Shown: in pieces, positions 26,944 to 38,119 of the stretch | How positions within the stretch are numbered: the stretch's first letter is position 1 | Layout: every line of letters starts with the position of its first letter | Assembly (NCBI GenBank): GCA_025453975.1 | Contig: JALOPI010000016.1 | Coordinates: forward strand, 1 to 63,923 | Origin: Syntrophobacteraceae bacterium | GTDB taxonomy: Bacteria; Desulfobacterota; Syntrophobacteria; Syntrophobacterales; Syntrophobacteraceae | Direction of reading: 5' to 3' | Length of the DNA: 63,923 nt | Translations under genes and position numbers: made by a program | Notes under the pieces: model-generated | What the model saw: only the letters and a program-made list of their open reading frames with translations | Databases searched by the model: none | Told to the model about the DNA's origin: nothing

Positions 26944-28866
26944 ATGATGGAAGACCTTCTCAAAGTCCTCGGAGCGGCGGGGAGGCTGTCGCCCCTGGAT
27001 CTCCATTTCGCCGGGCTCATGGCTCGCCTGGACGGGAGCGGTGCGCCCGAGGTACCGCTGGCGGCGGCGCTGGCCAGCAATGCCACGTCACAGGGACACG
27101 TCTGCCTGGATCTGCGAAGCGCCCGAAAAGGTCTTCGGGAGATCCCGACCGATGGGCTCGCGGTGCCGGAGGAGGACCAATGGCTCGAGCGGCTGGCCAG
27201 GAGTCCCGTGGTCGGGCCCCCCGGCCAGTACGCTCCCCTCGTCCTGGACGATTCGGGCAGAATCTACCTTTACCGCTACTGGGCATACCAGCGGAAGCTC
27301 GCCGAAGCCCTTGGGGCAAGGATGGAGAAAGCCCCGGAGGTTCATGATCCGGAGGCCCTCCGGTCCCGGCTCGACCGGCTTTTTCCCGTCGCGGGGAGGG
27401 ACATCGACTGGCAGCGCATCGCCGCCCTCGCCAGCGTGAGGAAGACCCTGTGCGTGGTCTCGGGGGGGCCGGGCACGGGGAAGACGACGACGGTGGCCAG
27501 AATCCTGGCGCTGCTCCTGGAGACGGCTCCGTCGGGGAGGCTGCGCATGGCCCTGGCCGCCCCCACGGGGAAAGCGGCGGCGAGGCTCCAGGAAGCCATC
27601 CGGGGAGCCCGCGCCGCCCTCCACTGCCCGGAGGAGATCCAGTCGGCCTTGCCGGACACGGCATCCACCCTCCACCGGCTCCTCGGCAGCATCACGGGCT
27701 CCCACCGGTTCAGGCACGACGAGGACAACCCACTGCCGCTGGATGTCCTGGTGGTGGACGAGGCCTCCATGGTGGACCTTCCCCTCATGTCCAGGACGGT
27801 CCAGGCCCTCCCCCATCGGGCGCGGCTCATCCTCCTGGGTGACCGGGACCAGCTGGCGTCGGTGGAGGCCGGAGCGGTCCTGGGAGACCTTTGCGGAACG
27901 GGGGGACGGATCATCTATTCGAGGGAGTTTGCCGCCGATTGCGAGAAGGCGTGCGGCATGTCCCTGGACGAGGGGCTCGTGGTCCGCGGGGCCAGGGATA
28001 AGGCGAGGGACTGCATCATCGAGCTTCGGAAGAGCTACCGCTTTTCGGGCGAGGGCGGCATTGCGCGCTTCAGCGCCCGGGTGCGGCAAAACGATGCAGG
28101 CGGGGCTCTGGCGATCCTCGAGGCGGGGGGCGATTCCGATCTGGCGTGGGATGAAGCTTCCTCGGACTCGGCATGGACAAAGGCCGTCCGGTCCCGGCTG
28201 ATCCGGGGGTTCAGGGACTACCTCCAGGCGGTCCAGTCGCTGGTCGAGCACGCCGAGGGGGATTTCGACGACGGCCTGCGACGTGTTTTCGGCTGCTTCG
28301 AGAAATTCCGGGTCCTTTGCGCCCTGCGGGAAGGCCCCCGGGGTGTCGCCGGGCTCAATGCCCTGGCCGAGGACGTCCTGGTGGAGGAGGGGCTCCTGGA
28401 GCGGGGTCGGGGATGGTATGCCGGACGGCCCGTCATGATCCAGCGCAACGACTACGGCCTTCACCTGTTCAACGGTGACATCGGCATCACGCTCCCCGGC
28501 ATCCGGGCGGGCTCCGAGCACCGCGTCTTCTTCGCCGGCCCCGAGGGGACTTTCCGCTCCTTTCATCCTCACCGGCTTCCCGAGCATGAGTCGGTTTGGG
28601 CCATGACGGTCCACAAGAGTCAGGGCTCCGAATTCGACGAGGTCCTCCTGGTCCTCCCCGAGCGGGATGCGCCGGTGCTGACGCGCGAGCTGGTCTACAC
28701 CGCCATCACCCGCGCCCGAAAGCGGGTGGCCATCACCGGGACCGGGCCGGTTCTGCGCCAGGCCATCCTGCGCTCCACCGAGCGCCTTTCCGGCCTCTCG
28801 GACGCCCTGTGGACCGCCCCGGCTGACTCCAATCGACAGGTTGACTTCCAGACGGGTTCCCGGTAG
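26944..28866 (+). CDS. recD: Exodeoxyribonuclease V alpha subunit RecD (5'-3' helicase)
   Basis: 640 residues. SF1B helicase motifs: Walker A GGPGTGKTTTVARI (K180), LAAPTGKAAARLQEAI, motif II VVDEASMVDLPLM, GDRDQLASVEAGAVLGDL, and C-terminal MTVHKSQGSEFDEVLLVLP and YTAITRARKRVAITG. The N-terminal domain fits RecD of RecBCD rather than RecD2, as the helix-hairpin-helix extension is absent. RecD is the fast 5'-3' motor of the complex. The start is uncertain: ATG 26944 or 26947 is preferred because the earlier ATG at 26878 lies in a repeat. No strong ribosome binding site is seen. It is separated from recB by 1.07 kb containing the toxin-antitoxin pair. Confidence 0.93.
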   Translation: MMEDLLKVLGAAGRLSPLDLHFAGLMARLDGSGAPEVPLAAALASNATSQGHVCLDLRSARKGLREIPTDGLAVPEEDQWLERLARSPVVGPPGQYAPLVLDDSGRIYLYRYWAYQRKLAEALGARMEKAPEVHDPEALRSRLDRLFPVAGRDIDWQRIAALASVRKTLCVVSGGPGTGKTTTVARILALLLETAPSGRLRMALAAPTGKAAARLQEAIRGARAALHCPEEIQSALPDTASTLHRLLGSITGSHRFRHDEDNPLPLDVLVVDEASMVDLPLMSRTVQALPHRARLILLGDRDQLASVEAGAVLGDLCGTGGRIIYSREFAADCEKACGMSLDEGLVVRGARDKARDCIIELRKSYRFSGEGGIARFSARVRQNDAGGALAILEAGGDSDLAWDEASSDSAWTKAVRSRLIRGFRDYLQAVQSLVEHAEGDFDDGLRRVFGCFEKFRVLCALREGPRGVAGLNALAEDVLVEEGLLERGRGWYAGRPVMIQRNDYGLHLFNGDIGITLPGIRAGSEHRVFFAGPEGTFRSFHPHRLPEHESVWAMTVHKSQGSEFDEVLLVLPERDAPVLTRELVYTAITRARKRVAITGTGPVLRQAILRSTERLSGLSDALWTAPADSNRQVDFQTGSR

Positions 28867-28944
28867 TTCATGGATCGAAGCCATGCTCTTCGATCCCTTG
28901 TTGAGCAGTTTTTTCAAACCCTTCCTCAAGGCGGGACCTTTCCC

Positions 28945-30197
<1,253 letters not shown>

Positions 30198-30201
<4 letters not shown>

Positions 30202-33200
30202 GGCTCGAGCGATTGCAGATCCCGGCCTTCGGGCCGTTCACCGACCTCGACCTCCGATTCCCCGCCGCGGGCGGCGATCTCCATGTCATCCACGGTCCCA
30301 ACGAGGCCGGCAAGAGCTCCCTCCTGCGAGCCATACGGGATCTCCTCTTCGGCATCCACGGCCACTCTCCGGACAACTTCCTCCACGACTACAAACAGCT
30401 GCGCATCCGGGGGGAGATCGTCAGCCGGGCCGGCGTGAAGCTCGCCTTCCAGCGCCGCAAGGGGAACAAAAACACGCTCCTGGACGCGGACGGCCACCCG
30501 CTGCCCGATCATGCGCTGGCTCCCTTCCTCGGCAGCGTCGATCAGGCCTACTTCACCACCATGTTCGGGCTGGGGGCCCGGGAGCTTCGGGAGGGAGCCG
30601 AGCAGCTCCTTCGCGGGGAAGGAGCCATGGGGCAGGCCCTGTTTTCGGCCAGCATGGGGGGAGCCCCCGTCCAGCGGGTCCTGGCGGCCCTGACCGAGGA
30701 GGCCGAGGGCTACTATCGGGGCCGGGCCACGACGGGCGTGTCCATCCGGCCGGCGGCCACCGCCCACAGGGAGTGTCTGCGCCGGAGCCGTGAAGCCGCC
30801 GTGAGCCCCGAGGCCTGGGAAAAGATCGAGCGGGACCTGGGAGAGGCCTGGCGGGAGAAAGCTCAGCTGGAAGCGGGCCTCCAGGGGATCCTTCGGGAGC
30901 TGGAGTGGATCTCCCGCTGCGAGGATGCCCTGCCCACGGTGGGGCGCCTGGGCGAGGAAACGCGGAATCTCGAGGCGCTCCCCCCCCTGCCCGAGGTTTC
31001 GAGCGATTTCGTCGAGCGGGCCAGGGCCGCCCGGAAGACTCTGGCCGACGCCCAGGCCGAAGCCCAGCGGCTGACGGTGCTGGTCGCCAGGCTGGAGGAT
31101 CAGCTGTCCCAATGCCGGACCTCGCCCGCTTTCCTCGAGAGGGAAGAGACCCTGGAGCGGCTTCACAGAGACCTGGGCGTCTTTGGGGACCGCAAAAATG
31201 AAATGGTGGATCTGGAAACCGAGCTGACCGGTCTCGAAGCGGCTCTGCGGGTGGGCATGGGGAAGCTGGAGCTGACCGGCGGCCTGGCCGCCCTCGAGAC
31301 CCTGCGCCTCGGCACCGCCCCGAGGCTCGCCTTCGAGGAGGCAGCCGCCAGCCTGCACAAGGCCCGGGAGGAGCGCGACAAGCACGGGACGAAGGGTGAC
31401 GAGATCCAGAGGCAGGTCGAGACACTGGAAGCGGAGCTGAAATCCTTTCCGGAGATCGATCCCACCGGCCTGCGGGACGCCCTGGCCGCGGCGGCGGCGG
31501 CGACCGACGCCGACAAGACCCTCCCGGCGGCGGAGTCCGAGGTCAAGCGCCTTGAGCGGGAAGTCCTGGACATCCATCGACGGCTGGCGGGCGCGACGGA
31601 GGACCCGGAAAGGACGGCCGGACTCCCGGTTCCGGGAAAGCAGGCCATCCGCCGCCTGGGCGGCGATATGGAGAAGATCGGGGGCGAGATCAAGGGCCAG
31701 GAAGACCGGATGTGCGAGGACAGGAAGCGCCTGGACGCCGTCCGGGCGGAGCTGGCCCGGCTGGAGCGGCGCGGCGGGCTGCCTTCGGAGGAAGCGCTCA
31801 GCGCCGCCAGGAAGCATCGGGATCACGGCTGGAGCCTGGTCCTGGCGGACTGGAAAGGCGGCGGCGCCCGGGAGGAGCTCACGCCGGGCCTGCCCCTGGA
31901 GGAAGCCTTCCCCCAGGCGATGGCGGAGGCCGACACCATCGCGGACCGGCTCCGCGAGGAGGCGGATGCCGTGGCCCAGGCGGAGGAGAAGCGCTTCCAG
32001 ATGAGCGAGCTGGAAAGACACATGGGCGAGGCCCGGGAAGCCCTCGGCAGTCTCAAGGCCGTCCTGGGGGAGCGGAGGCAGGAGTGGGCGGCCCTGTGGC
32101 AGCACTGCGGCATCCAGCCGGCCACGCCCGGTGAAATGGAGGAGTGGCGGGACGTCTGGGCGGAGCTCCAGGACCGTCTACGCCAGCTCGGCAAGGCGCG
32201 GGAAGCCGTCCTTGAAAAGAGCAGCCAGGTCGAGCAGGCCGTGAGGCTGCTTTCGGGGGTGCTCGGCGAGCCCGGGGAGAAGGGCTTCAGGATCCTTTTC
32301 GAGAGGGCCAGGCACCGCATCCAGCAGGAAGAGGAGAAGGCGGGCCAGCGCATTCAGATCGGGAAGCAGCTCCGGACCCTGGGCAGCCGCCTGGAAGCCC
32401 ACCACCAGAAGGGTGCGCGGCTGGAGCAGGCGGCCGAGACCGCCCTGGAGCACTGGAAGACTCAGTGCCGGGCCGTCGGTCTGCCGGCGGACGTCTCGCC
32501 TCAGTCCGGTCTCGCGCTCCTGCGGGAGCGGGAGGATCTCCTCGCCAAGTTCGATGCGTGGAGGAAATCCTCGGCCAGGCGTGACAAGATCCTGCAGGCG
32601 GTTCACCACTACGAGGGGGAAGTCGCGGAGCTTTCCCTTCCCCTAGGCATCGAGGGCGACACGACCGAGGCCCGTGTTTCAAGGCTTTGGACCGCCCTGA
32701 CCAGGGCTCGGGAAGCCCAGACGCGGCACGAGCAGCTGGTGGGGCAGGTCCAGGAGGCCAGGGAAAGCCTCGAGAGCCAGCGGAAGGTCTCCGCCCAGGC
32801 CACCCGGGCCTTCGAGGAGCTGGTCCGCCAGGCGCGGATCGAGACTGCCGGGGAGCTGGAGCCGCTGCTGGCCGGCCTCGAGACGCGGGACCGCTCCCGG
32901 GCCCAGATCGCCACCTTGCGGGAAACCCTCATCGGCCTGGCCCGGGGACAAACGGTGGACGACTTCCTGGCCCGCCTCGGCGAGGAGGACGCCGATTCCC
33001 TTCCCGACCGAAAGGTTCTCCTCCAGGGCCAGAGGCAGGAGAAGGAAGCCGCGCTCCAGGCGGTGCTCGACCGGGCTTATGCCCTCAAGGCCGAGCGGCA
33101 TAAGCTGGAGGCGTCGGGAGACGCGGCTGCGCACCATCGCCAGCAGGCCGAGCTCCTGGCGGCGAGGCTGAAGCAGGATGCCTCGCGCTACGTGCGCCTG

Positions 33201-33692
33201 CGCCTGGCCGCCCACTTTCTCCAGACCCAGATCGAGCGGTTCCGCAAGGAAAACCAGGGACCGCTCCTGGAACGTTCGGGGGAGGTGTTCCGACGCATCA
33301 CCCGGGGAGCGTTCAGCGGGCTGGGGGCCGAGTTCAGCGCCGACGACACGCCGGTCCTGGTGGGGCTGCGCCCGGACGGAGCTTCCGTCGCCGTCTCGGG
33401 GATGAGCGACGGCACGCGGGATCAGCTCTACCTGGCACTGCGCCTGGCCGCCCTGGACCGCTATCTCGAGCAGCATGAGCCCATGCCCCTCATCCTGGAC
33501 GATCTGCTGATCACCTTCGACGACGATCGGGCCGCCGCGATCCTCCTGGAGCTGGCCGAGCAGGCGCGGCGCACCCAGATTCTGCTGTTCACTCACCACG
33601 CCCACCTGGTGGATCTCTGCCGCCGGAGCCTCGGCGAGAGCGGGCTCCACCTCCACCATCTTCGAATCGCCGCCTTCGCATCATGTAGCTGA
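30198..33692 (+). CDS. YhaN-like SMC/Rad50-type ATPase
   Basis: 1164 residues. The N-terminal ABC half has MRLERLQIPAFGPFTDLDL and Walker A GPNEAGKSSLLRAI (K39). It is followed by ~900 residues of Glu/Arg/Ala-rich coiled coil, with YhaN-type landmarks such as FTTMFGLGARELREGAEQLL. The C-terminal half has signature SGMSDGTRDQLYLALRLA, Walker B PLILDDLLITFDDDRA and the H-loop FTHHAHLVDLC. It partners with the SbcD-like nuclease upstream (ATGA overlap) in a Rad50/Mre11-type complex for processing DNA ends and hairpins. It has no CXXC zinc hook, as expected for YhaN. The gene ends the plus-strand repair block. Confidence 0.92.
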
Positions 33693-33789
33693 ATCGAGCC
33701 CGGCACGGGAATTCTTCATCCTGGGGCGTTCCAGTTGGTATCTCGGCGCGGGGTGCTCATGGAGCAGCCAGCAGCTCAGTGCTGTTGAC

Positions 33790-33897
33790 TTAAGCCGCTG
33801 GGCCTTTCTTGCGTGAGGGGTCCCACGCCTCAATACCCCGGCGGCGGACCGGCGGACAGCGGGCTCCGGAAATGAGGGGCCTTTTCATGCGATGCAT
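33790..33897 (-). CDS. Possible 35-residue basic peptide
   Basis: A small open frame starting at ATG 33897 with an unusually good ribosome binding site (AAGGAGG, 7 bases upstream) and ending at TAA 33790. The peptide is basic and Pro/Arg-rich (MHRMKRPLISGARCPPVRRR and on to GPAA), with no membrane helix. It lies 52 bases downstream of the MscS gene on the same strand. No family is recognised; the ribosome binding site is the only real evidence, and spurious translation is possible. Confidence 0.35.
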   Translation of the reverse strand: MHRMKRPLISGARCPPVRRRGIEAWDPSRKKGPAA

Positions 33898-33949
33898 GAG
33901 CAGCCTCCTTCGATTCGCGTGAAACAGCGCCCGGACTGAGCCCGTGCGC

Positions 33950-36346
33950 CTATTCGCCCTTCTTCTTCCCCTCGGCCGCCTTGGCCAGCGCTTCCGCCTC
34001 GGCCTGCATGATGGCGGCTGCAGCCGCGGCACCGGCGGCCTCCGGAGGCAGGCTCTGGCCTTCGGAAGACCCGGAGCCTCCAGCCGGGGCTGATTGCGGA
34101 GGCAGGTACACCGTCACCTTGCGGTCGGCGAACTCGATCCCCTTTTGCTTGAAGGCCTTCTGCAGCCGGTGAAAGACTTCGCGGCGGAGGATGAACTGCT
34201 CCCCGGGAATGCACTTGAACTTCACCCGCATGATCATGGCCGAGTCGTCCATGCCGCGCACGCCGGCCGACTTGATGTCGCTCAGCAGGACGCCGGCGAA
34301 CTCCTCCTCGGCCCGAATCTCCTTGTTGATCTTCTTGACGATCTTTCGGATCACGTCGGGGTCGGTGTCGAACTGGACCCGGACATCCAGCTTTTCGATG
34401 ATGTAGTCGCGGGTGAAGTTCTGCACCACCTTGAGGTCTCCGAAAGGGACGACGAAGATCTGGCCTCGCGGATGCCGCAGCCTGAGGGATCGGAGGGAGA
34501 TCTGCTCCACGGTGCCCTTGGCGGTGCCGGCTTCCACGTAGTCTCCCACCCGGAAGGCGTCGTCGATGAGGAAAAAGACACCCGAGATGATGTCCTTCAC
34601 GAGGGTCTGGGACCCGAAGCCGATGGCCAGGCCCACCACGCCGGCGCCAGCCAGGAGCGGGGCGATGTTCACGCCCAGGGCTCCCAGGATGCTGAAGCCC
34701 ACGACGATGAAAAGAAACACCAGGATGAACTTGCGGAGCAGCATGAGGAGGGTTCCGCTGCGGGAGCCTCCCGAGCCACCTTCCTCGGCTTCATCGCCTT
34801 GAAAAGACATCTCCTCGGCCAGTCGCTGGTCGATGCGGGCCTTGGCAATCTCCCAGGCCACCAGCCCCAGGACCAGGGCGATGACGACGCCGAGGACGCT
34901 CCGGGCAAAGATCCACCCGATGTCCAAATCGATGCCCCAAAGATCGAGGACGCCGAAAAAGAGGAAGATGAGGAGCACGATCCTGAAGCCCTTGCGGATC
35001 AGGGGGAAGTAGAGGCTCACATCCTTCCGGGCCGCCTTCTCCCTCGGCTCCCCGGGACTTCCCGGGGCCTTTGCCAGCGCAGCGCCTCCCCCTTCGTCCC
35101 GGGCCGTGAAATCAATCACCTCCCGGGGCTGGCTTCGCAGCCGGCCGAGGAGCTGGTGCATCCACTGATCCATGGCGATGCAGAGAGGAACGAGAAACAG
35201 GCTCAGAATGAGCCTGATGATCGTGGCGTCGGCCTGAATCAGCACCCTCGCCCACCAGTGGACACCCACAGCCACCGCGACGACGATGGCCGGGTAGTGC
35301 CACAGGTCGGCACACCGCTGTCTGAGGAGCCAGAGGGATGCGGAGCCCGGCTCACCCGGGGGGCGGATGACCCCGGCCACGCGATGCCGGACCCGCCAGA
35401 TCATCACGACGAGGAGGAGACTCACGATGGGGCCGGCGGTGGAGTAGGCGAAAAGGAAGAGCTCCCGGCTGGCCCCGGATTTCTGCAACGCCACGGCCAG
35501 AGCCGATCCAGGCAGGACCGAGGCCGCCATCACGACGATCCAGCGGTAGAGGAACCGGGCGTCGGAATCCGACATGCTGACCAGCCGTAGATCGGGAGCC
35601 CCGGGGGAGGCGACGAGTCGGGCCAGCAGCTCGATGACCCGGAAGTAATAGCTCAGGATGATGAGACTGGACACCAGGTATCCGGACTGACTCTGTCCGT
35701 AGAGGAGGAAATGGCCCAGGAACGTCACCAGCGCATAGACCCCGATGCCCAGACTGTTCAGGATCAGCCGGGACAGGAAAATGACGACCCTTTCCCACCC
35801 GCCGGCGGGAACGGTCTGGAGCAGCTGGGTCCGCAGCGATTCGCTTTTCCAGAGCAGCAGCCTTTCGGCGGCCAGGCCCGCCAGGATGATCAGGACGGTA
35901 AAGGCCAGGGCCGCCAGTACGGCGTCCAGTCCTTTCCCCCCCACCATACGCTCCCACACGTCGGTCTCGGCGGACGTGTAGGCGCCGGCGACGATCCCGC
36001 CGATCCGTTCCGAAAGGCCGGACAGGGCCGCCTGAGCCCCATAAAAGGCGGCCGGGATCCCCCTCGCCTCCCTTCCCACCTGATGCGCGGCCGCTTTCTC
36101 GGATCTGGCGGCAGTGCTTTTCTTGAGCTCGGCGGCAAGGAGCTTGCGGGCCTGCTCGTCCGTGAGCCCGGCCAGGTAGCCGTCGACCTGGTCATGGGAA
36201 AGGTCCGGCGGAACGCCTTCGGCCTTGGGGGGAGCCTTGGGCTTCATTTTGACCGGCATCTGGGCCCAGCCGGCGGCGGGGATGCTGAAAAGCAGGCCTG
36301 CGAGCAGAACCGTGCAAACAGCCCTGATGGATCGGATGGAGGTCAT
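33950..36346 (-). CDS. Large MscS-family mechanosensitive channel
   Basis: 798 residues. It has a signal peptide (VLLAGLLFSIPAAGWAQ), a periplasmic helical region and about ten membrane helices, ending in the MscS pore: GVNIAPLLAGAGVVGLAIGF, then GSQTLVKDIISGVFFLIDDA. The beta domain (FRVGDYVEAGTAKGTVEQIS, IFVVPFGDLKVVQNFTRDY) and the alpha/beta C-terminal domain follow, with a Ala/Gly-rich Lys-rich tail. It resembles YbiO/YjeP-type large channels that release osmolytes on hypo-osmotic shock. ATG 36346 has GAGGAG 7 bases upstream. No operon partners are evident. Confidence 0.93.
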   Translation of the reverse strand: MTSIRSIRAVCTVLLAGLLFSIPAAGWAQMPVKMKPKAPPKAEGVPPDLSHDQVDGYLAGLTDEQARKLLAAELKKSTAARSEKAAAHQVGREARGIPAAFYGAQAALSGLSERIGGIVAGAYTSAETDVWERMVGGKGLDAVLAALAFTVLIILAGLAAERLLLWKSESLRTQLLQTVPAGGWERVVIFLSRLILNSLGIGVYALVTFLGHFLLYGQSQSGYLVSSLIILSYYFRVIELLARLVASPGAPDLRLVSMSDSDARFLYRWIVVMAASVLPGSALAVALQKSGASRELFLFAYSTAGPIVSLLLVVMIWRVRHRVAGVIRPPGEPGSASLWLLRQRCADLWHYPAIVVAVAVGVHWWARVLIQADATIIRLILSLFLVPLCIAMDQWMHQLLGRLRSQPREVIDFTARDEGGGAALAKAPGSPGEPREKAARKDVSLYFPLIRKGFRIVLLIFLFFGVLDLWGIDLDIGWIFARSVLGVVIALVLGLVAWEIAKARIDQRLAEEMSFQGDEAEEGGSGGSRSGTLLMLLRKFILVFLFIVVGFSILGALGVNIAPLLAGAGVVGLAIGFGSQTLVKDIISGVFFLIDDAFRVGDYVEAGTAKGTVEQISLRSLRLRHPRGQIFVVPFGDLKVVQNFTRDYIIEKLDVRVQFDTDPDVIRKIVKKINKEIRAEEEFAGVLLSDIKSAGVRGMDDSAMIMRVKFKCIPGEQFILRREVFHRLQKAFKQKGIEFADRKVTVYLPPQSAPAGGSGSSEGQSLPPEAAGAAAAAAIMQAEAEALAKAAEGKKKGE

Positions 36347-36553
36347 GTGCCTGCTCCTCTTCGCTGGATTGCGTCAAGCCCGGGGTATCGTCCGGGAGCC
36401 ATTGACCGCGCGATGGGTGGAAAGCCGTCCCGGTGGACGGGTGAACGTTCCTTGGGGGTGGGGTAGCCCCTGTGAGCCGGGACGCAGCCCGGCACCGGCC
36501 GTGCCCATCCCCGCCGTCGCATCGAGCCTGCCCCTTCCCCCGTCACCGTGGCT

Positions 36554-37993
36554 TCACCCGTCCAGGCGGCCCAGATCCACGATCTCCAGCCGGTTGTTGG
36601 TGTCGGGATATTTGTGGGAGGGGCCCTCGGTCACCACCGCCAGCCTTCCTTCGATCCCATGAGCCCTGAGCCAATGGGCAACATAGGATCTCCAGCTTTC
36701 GGGGTGATCGCCCTCGCAGACCGGGTACACCCCCGAAGAGAACTGCAGACGTTGACACGTTGCCTCATGAGAGCTGACGGCGACGATCCAGATGGGGAGG
36801 CGGAACCGGGCGATGCTCCTCGCCGTGTCGCCGCCGTGGGTCGGGACGAAGACAGCCGCCGGGTCGGTGTACTGGAGGACCGTCTCCACCCCCAGGTCGA
36901 TGAGTCTCGCCGGAGGCACCCTGCCCCTGAGATCCATGCCCCTGAACAGCTGCCGGGCGCTCGTCACGGCGCGGTACGGCTCGATGGCGGCGGCGATCCT
37001 CGCCAGCATGGCCGCCGAATCGACGGGATAATCACCCATGGCCGACTCACCGGAAAGCATGACCGCATCGGTTCCGTCCAGGATGGCATTGGCCACGTCC
37101 GTGGCCTCGGCGCGGGTGGGCCGCCGGTTGGTGGTCATGGATTCCAGCATCTGGGTCGCCGTGATCACCGGCCGGGCCCACTGATTGGCCTTCCGCATGA
37201 TCTGCTTCTGCACGACCGGGATCTGCTCGATGGGCAGCTCCACCCCCAGGTCTCCGCGGGCGATCATGACGGCGTCCGCCGCCAGGATGATCTCGTCCAG
37301 GTGCTTGAGAGCGCTCGAGCGCTCGATTTTGGCGATGACGAAGGGCTGGTGCCCCACGGCCGACGCCGCGTCGCGCACCGCCTGGATGTCCGCCGGGCTT
37401 TCAACGAAGGACTGGCTCACGGCATCCACGCCGTTCTCGAGGGCGAATTCCATGCAAACGCGGTCGTGCTCGGTGAAGGCACAGATGCCGAGATCGATGT
37501 CCGGGAGGTTGAGCCCCTTGCGGGAGCGCAGCTCCCCGCCCACGACCACCCGGCAGTGGACGTCGCTCCCCCCGACGCGCTCCACCTCCACCTGGATGAG
37601 GCCGTCGTTCAGATAAAGGGTATCGCCGGGCTTCACCACCCGCGGAAGGCTGGAGAAGGTGACGGACACCCGGCATGCATCCCCCGTGATGTCATCCGTC
37701 GTGAGGGTGAAGCAATCCCCCGGCTTCAGGTCCACCGGCTCGACGCCGAACTGCCCGATGCGCATCTTGGGGCCCGGCAGGTCCGCCAGGATGGCCAGGC
37801 GGCGGCCGGTGGCCCGGGACGCCTCGCGGAGGTTCTGGATCACTTCCCCGTGGCCGGAAAAATCCCCGTGGGAGAAGTTGAGCCGCGCGATGTTCATGCC
37901 GGCCAGCAGGAGCTGCTCCATCACCTCGCGGGAGCGGGATGCCGGCCCGATGGTGCACACGATCTTGGTCTTGTTGGGCGGAAAGGCCATCAT
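36554..37993 (-). CDS. pyk: Pyruvate kinase
   Basis: 479 residues, standard length. Motifs in order: TKIVCTIGPASRS, MNIARLNFSHG, ILADLPGPKMRIG, the B-domain, DAVSQSFVESPADI, VIAKIERSSAL (catalytic Lys), VMIARGDLGVELP (metal-binding E/D region), VITATQMLESM and GTDAVMLSGESAMGDYP. It converts phosphoenolpyruvate and ADP to pyruvate and ATP. GGAGG lies 4-5 bases before ATG 37993 and the second Met codon (37990) is equally possible. It is 127 bases downstream of phosphofructokinase on the same strand, a glycolysis pair. Confidence 0.96.
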   Translation of the reverse strand: MMAFPPNKTKIVCTIGPASRSREVMEQLLLAGMNIARLNFSHGDFSGHGEVIQNLREASRATGRRLAILADLPGPKMRIGQFGVEPVDLKPGDCFTLTTDDITGDACRVSVTFSSLPRVVKPGDTLYLNDGLIQVEVERVGGSDVHCRVVVGGELRSRKGLNLPDIDLGICAFTEHDRVCMEFALENGVDAVSQSFVESPADIQAVRDAASAVGHQPFVIAKIERSSALKHLDEIILAADAVMIARGDLGVELPIEQIPVVQKQIMRKANQWARPVITATQMLESMTTNRRPTRAEATDVANAILDGTDAVMLSGESAMGDYPVDSAAMLARIAAAIEPYRAVTSARQLFRGMDLRGRVPPARLIDLGVETVLQYTDPAAVFVPTHGGDTARSIARFRLPIWIVAVSSHEATCQRLQFSSGVYPVCEGDHPESWRSYVAHWLRAHGIEGRLAVVTEGPSHKYPDTNNRLEIVDLGRLDG

Positions 37994-38119
37994 GATCCTC
38001 CGTGGGCGGAGCCCTGTGCATCGCTCCGCCTCATCTCGCCAGCCAGCCTCGGGATGCGCCTTCCCGTCGGGCGCTCTCCATCCGCCGGCTGCGTCAGGCG
38101 CCAAAGCCTCTCGGTCGGC

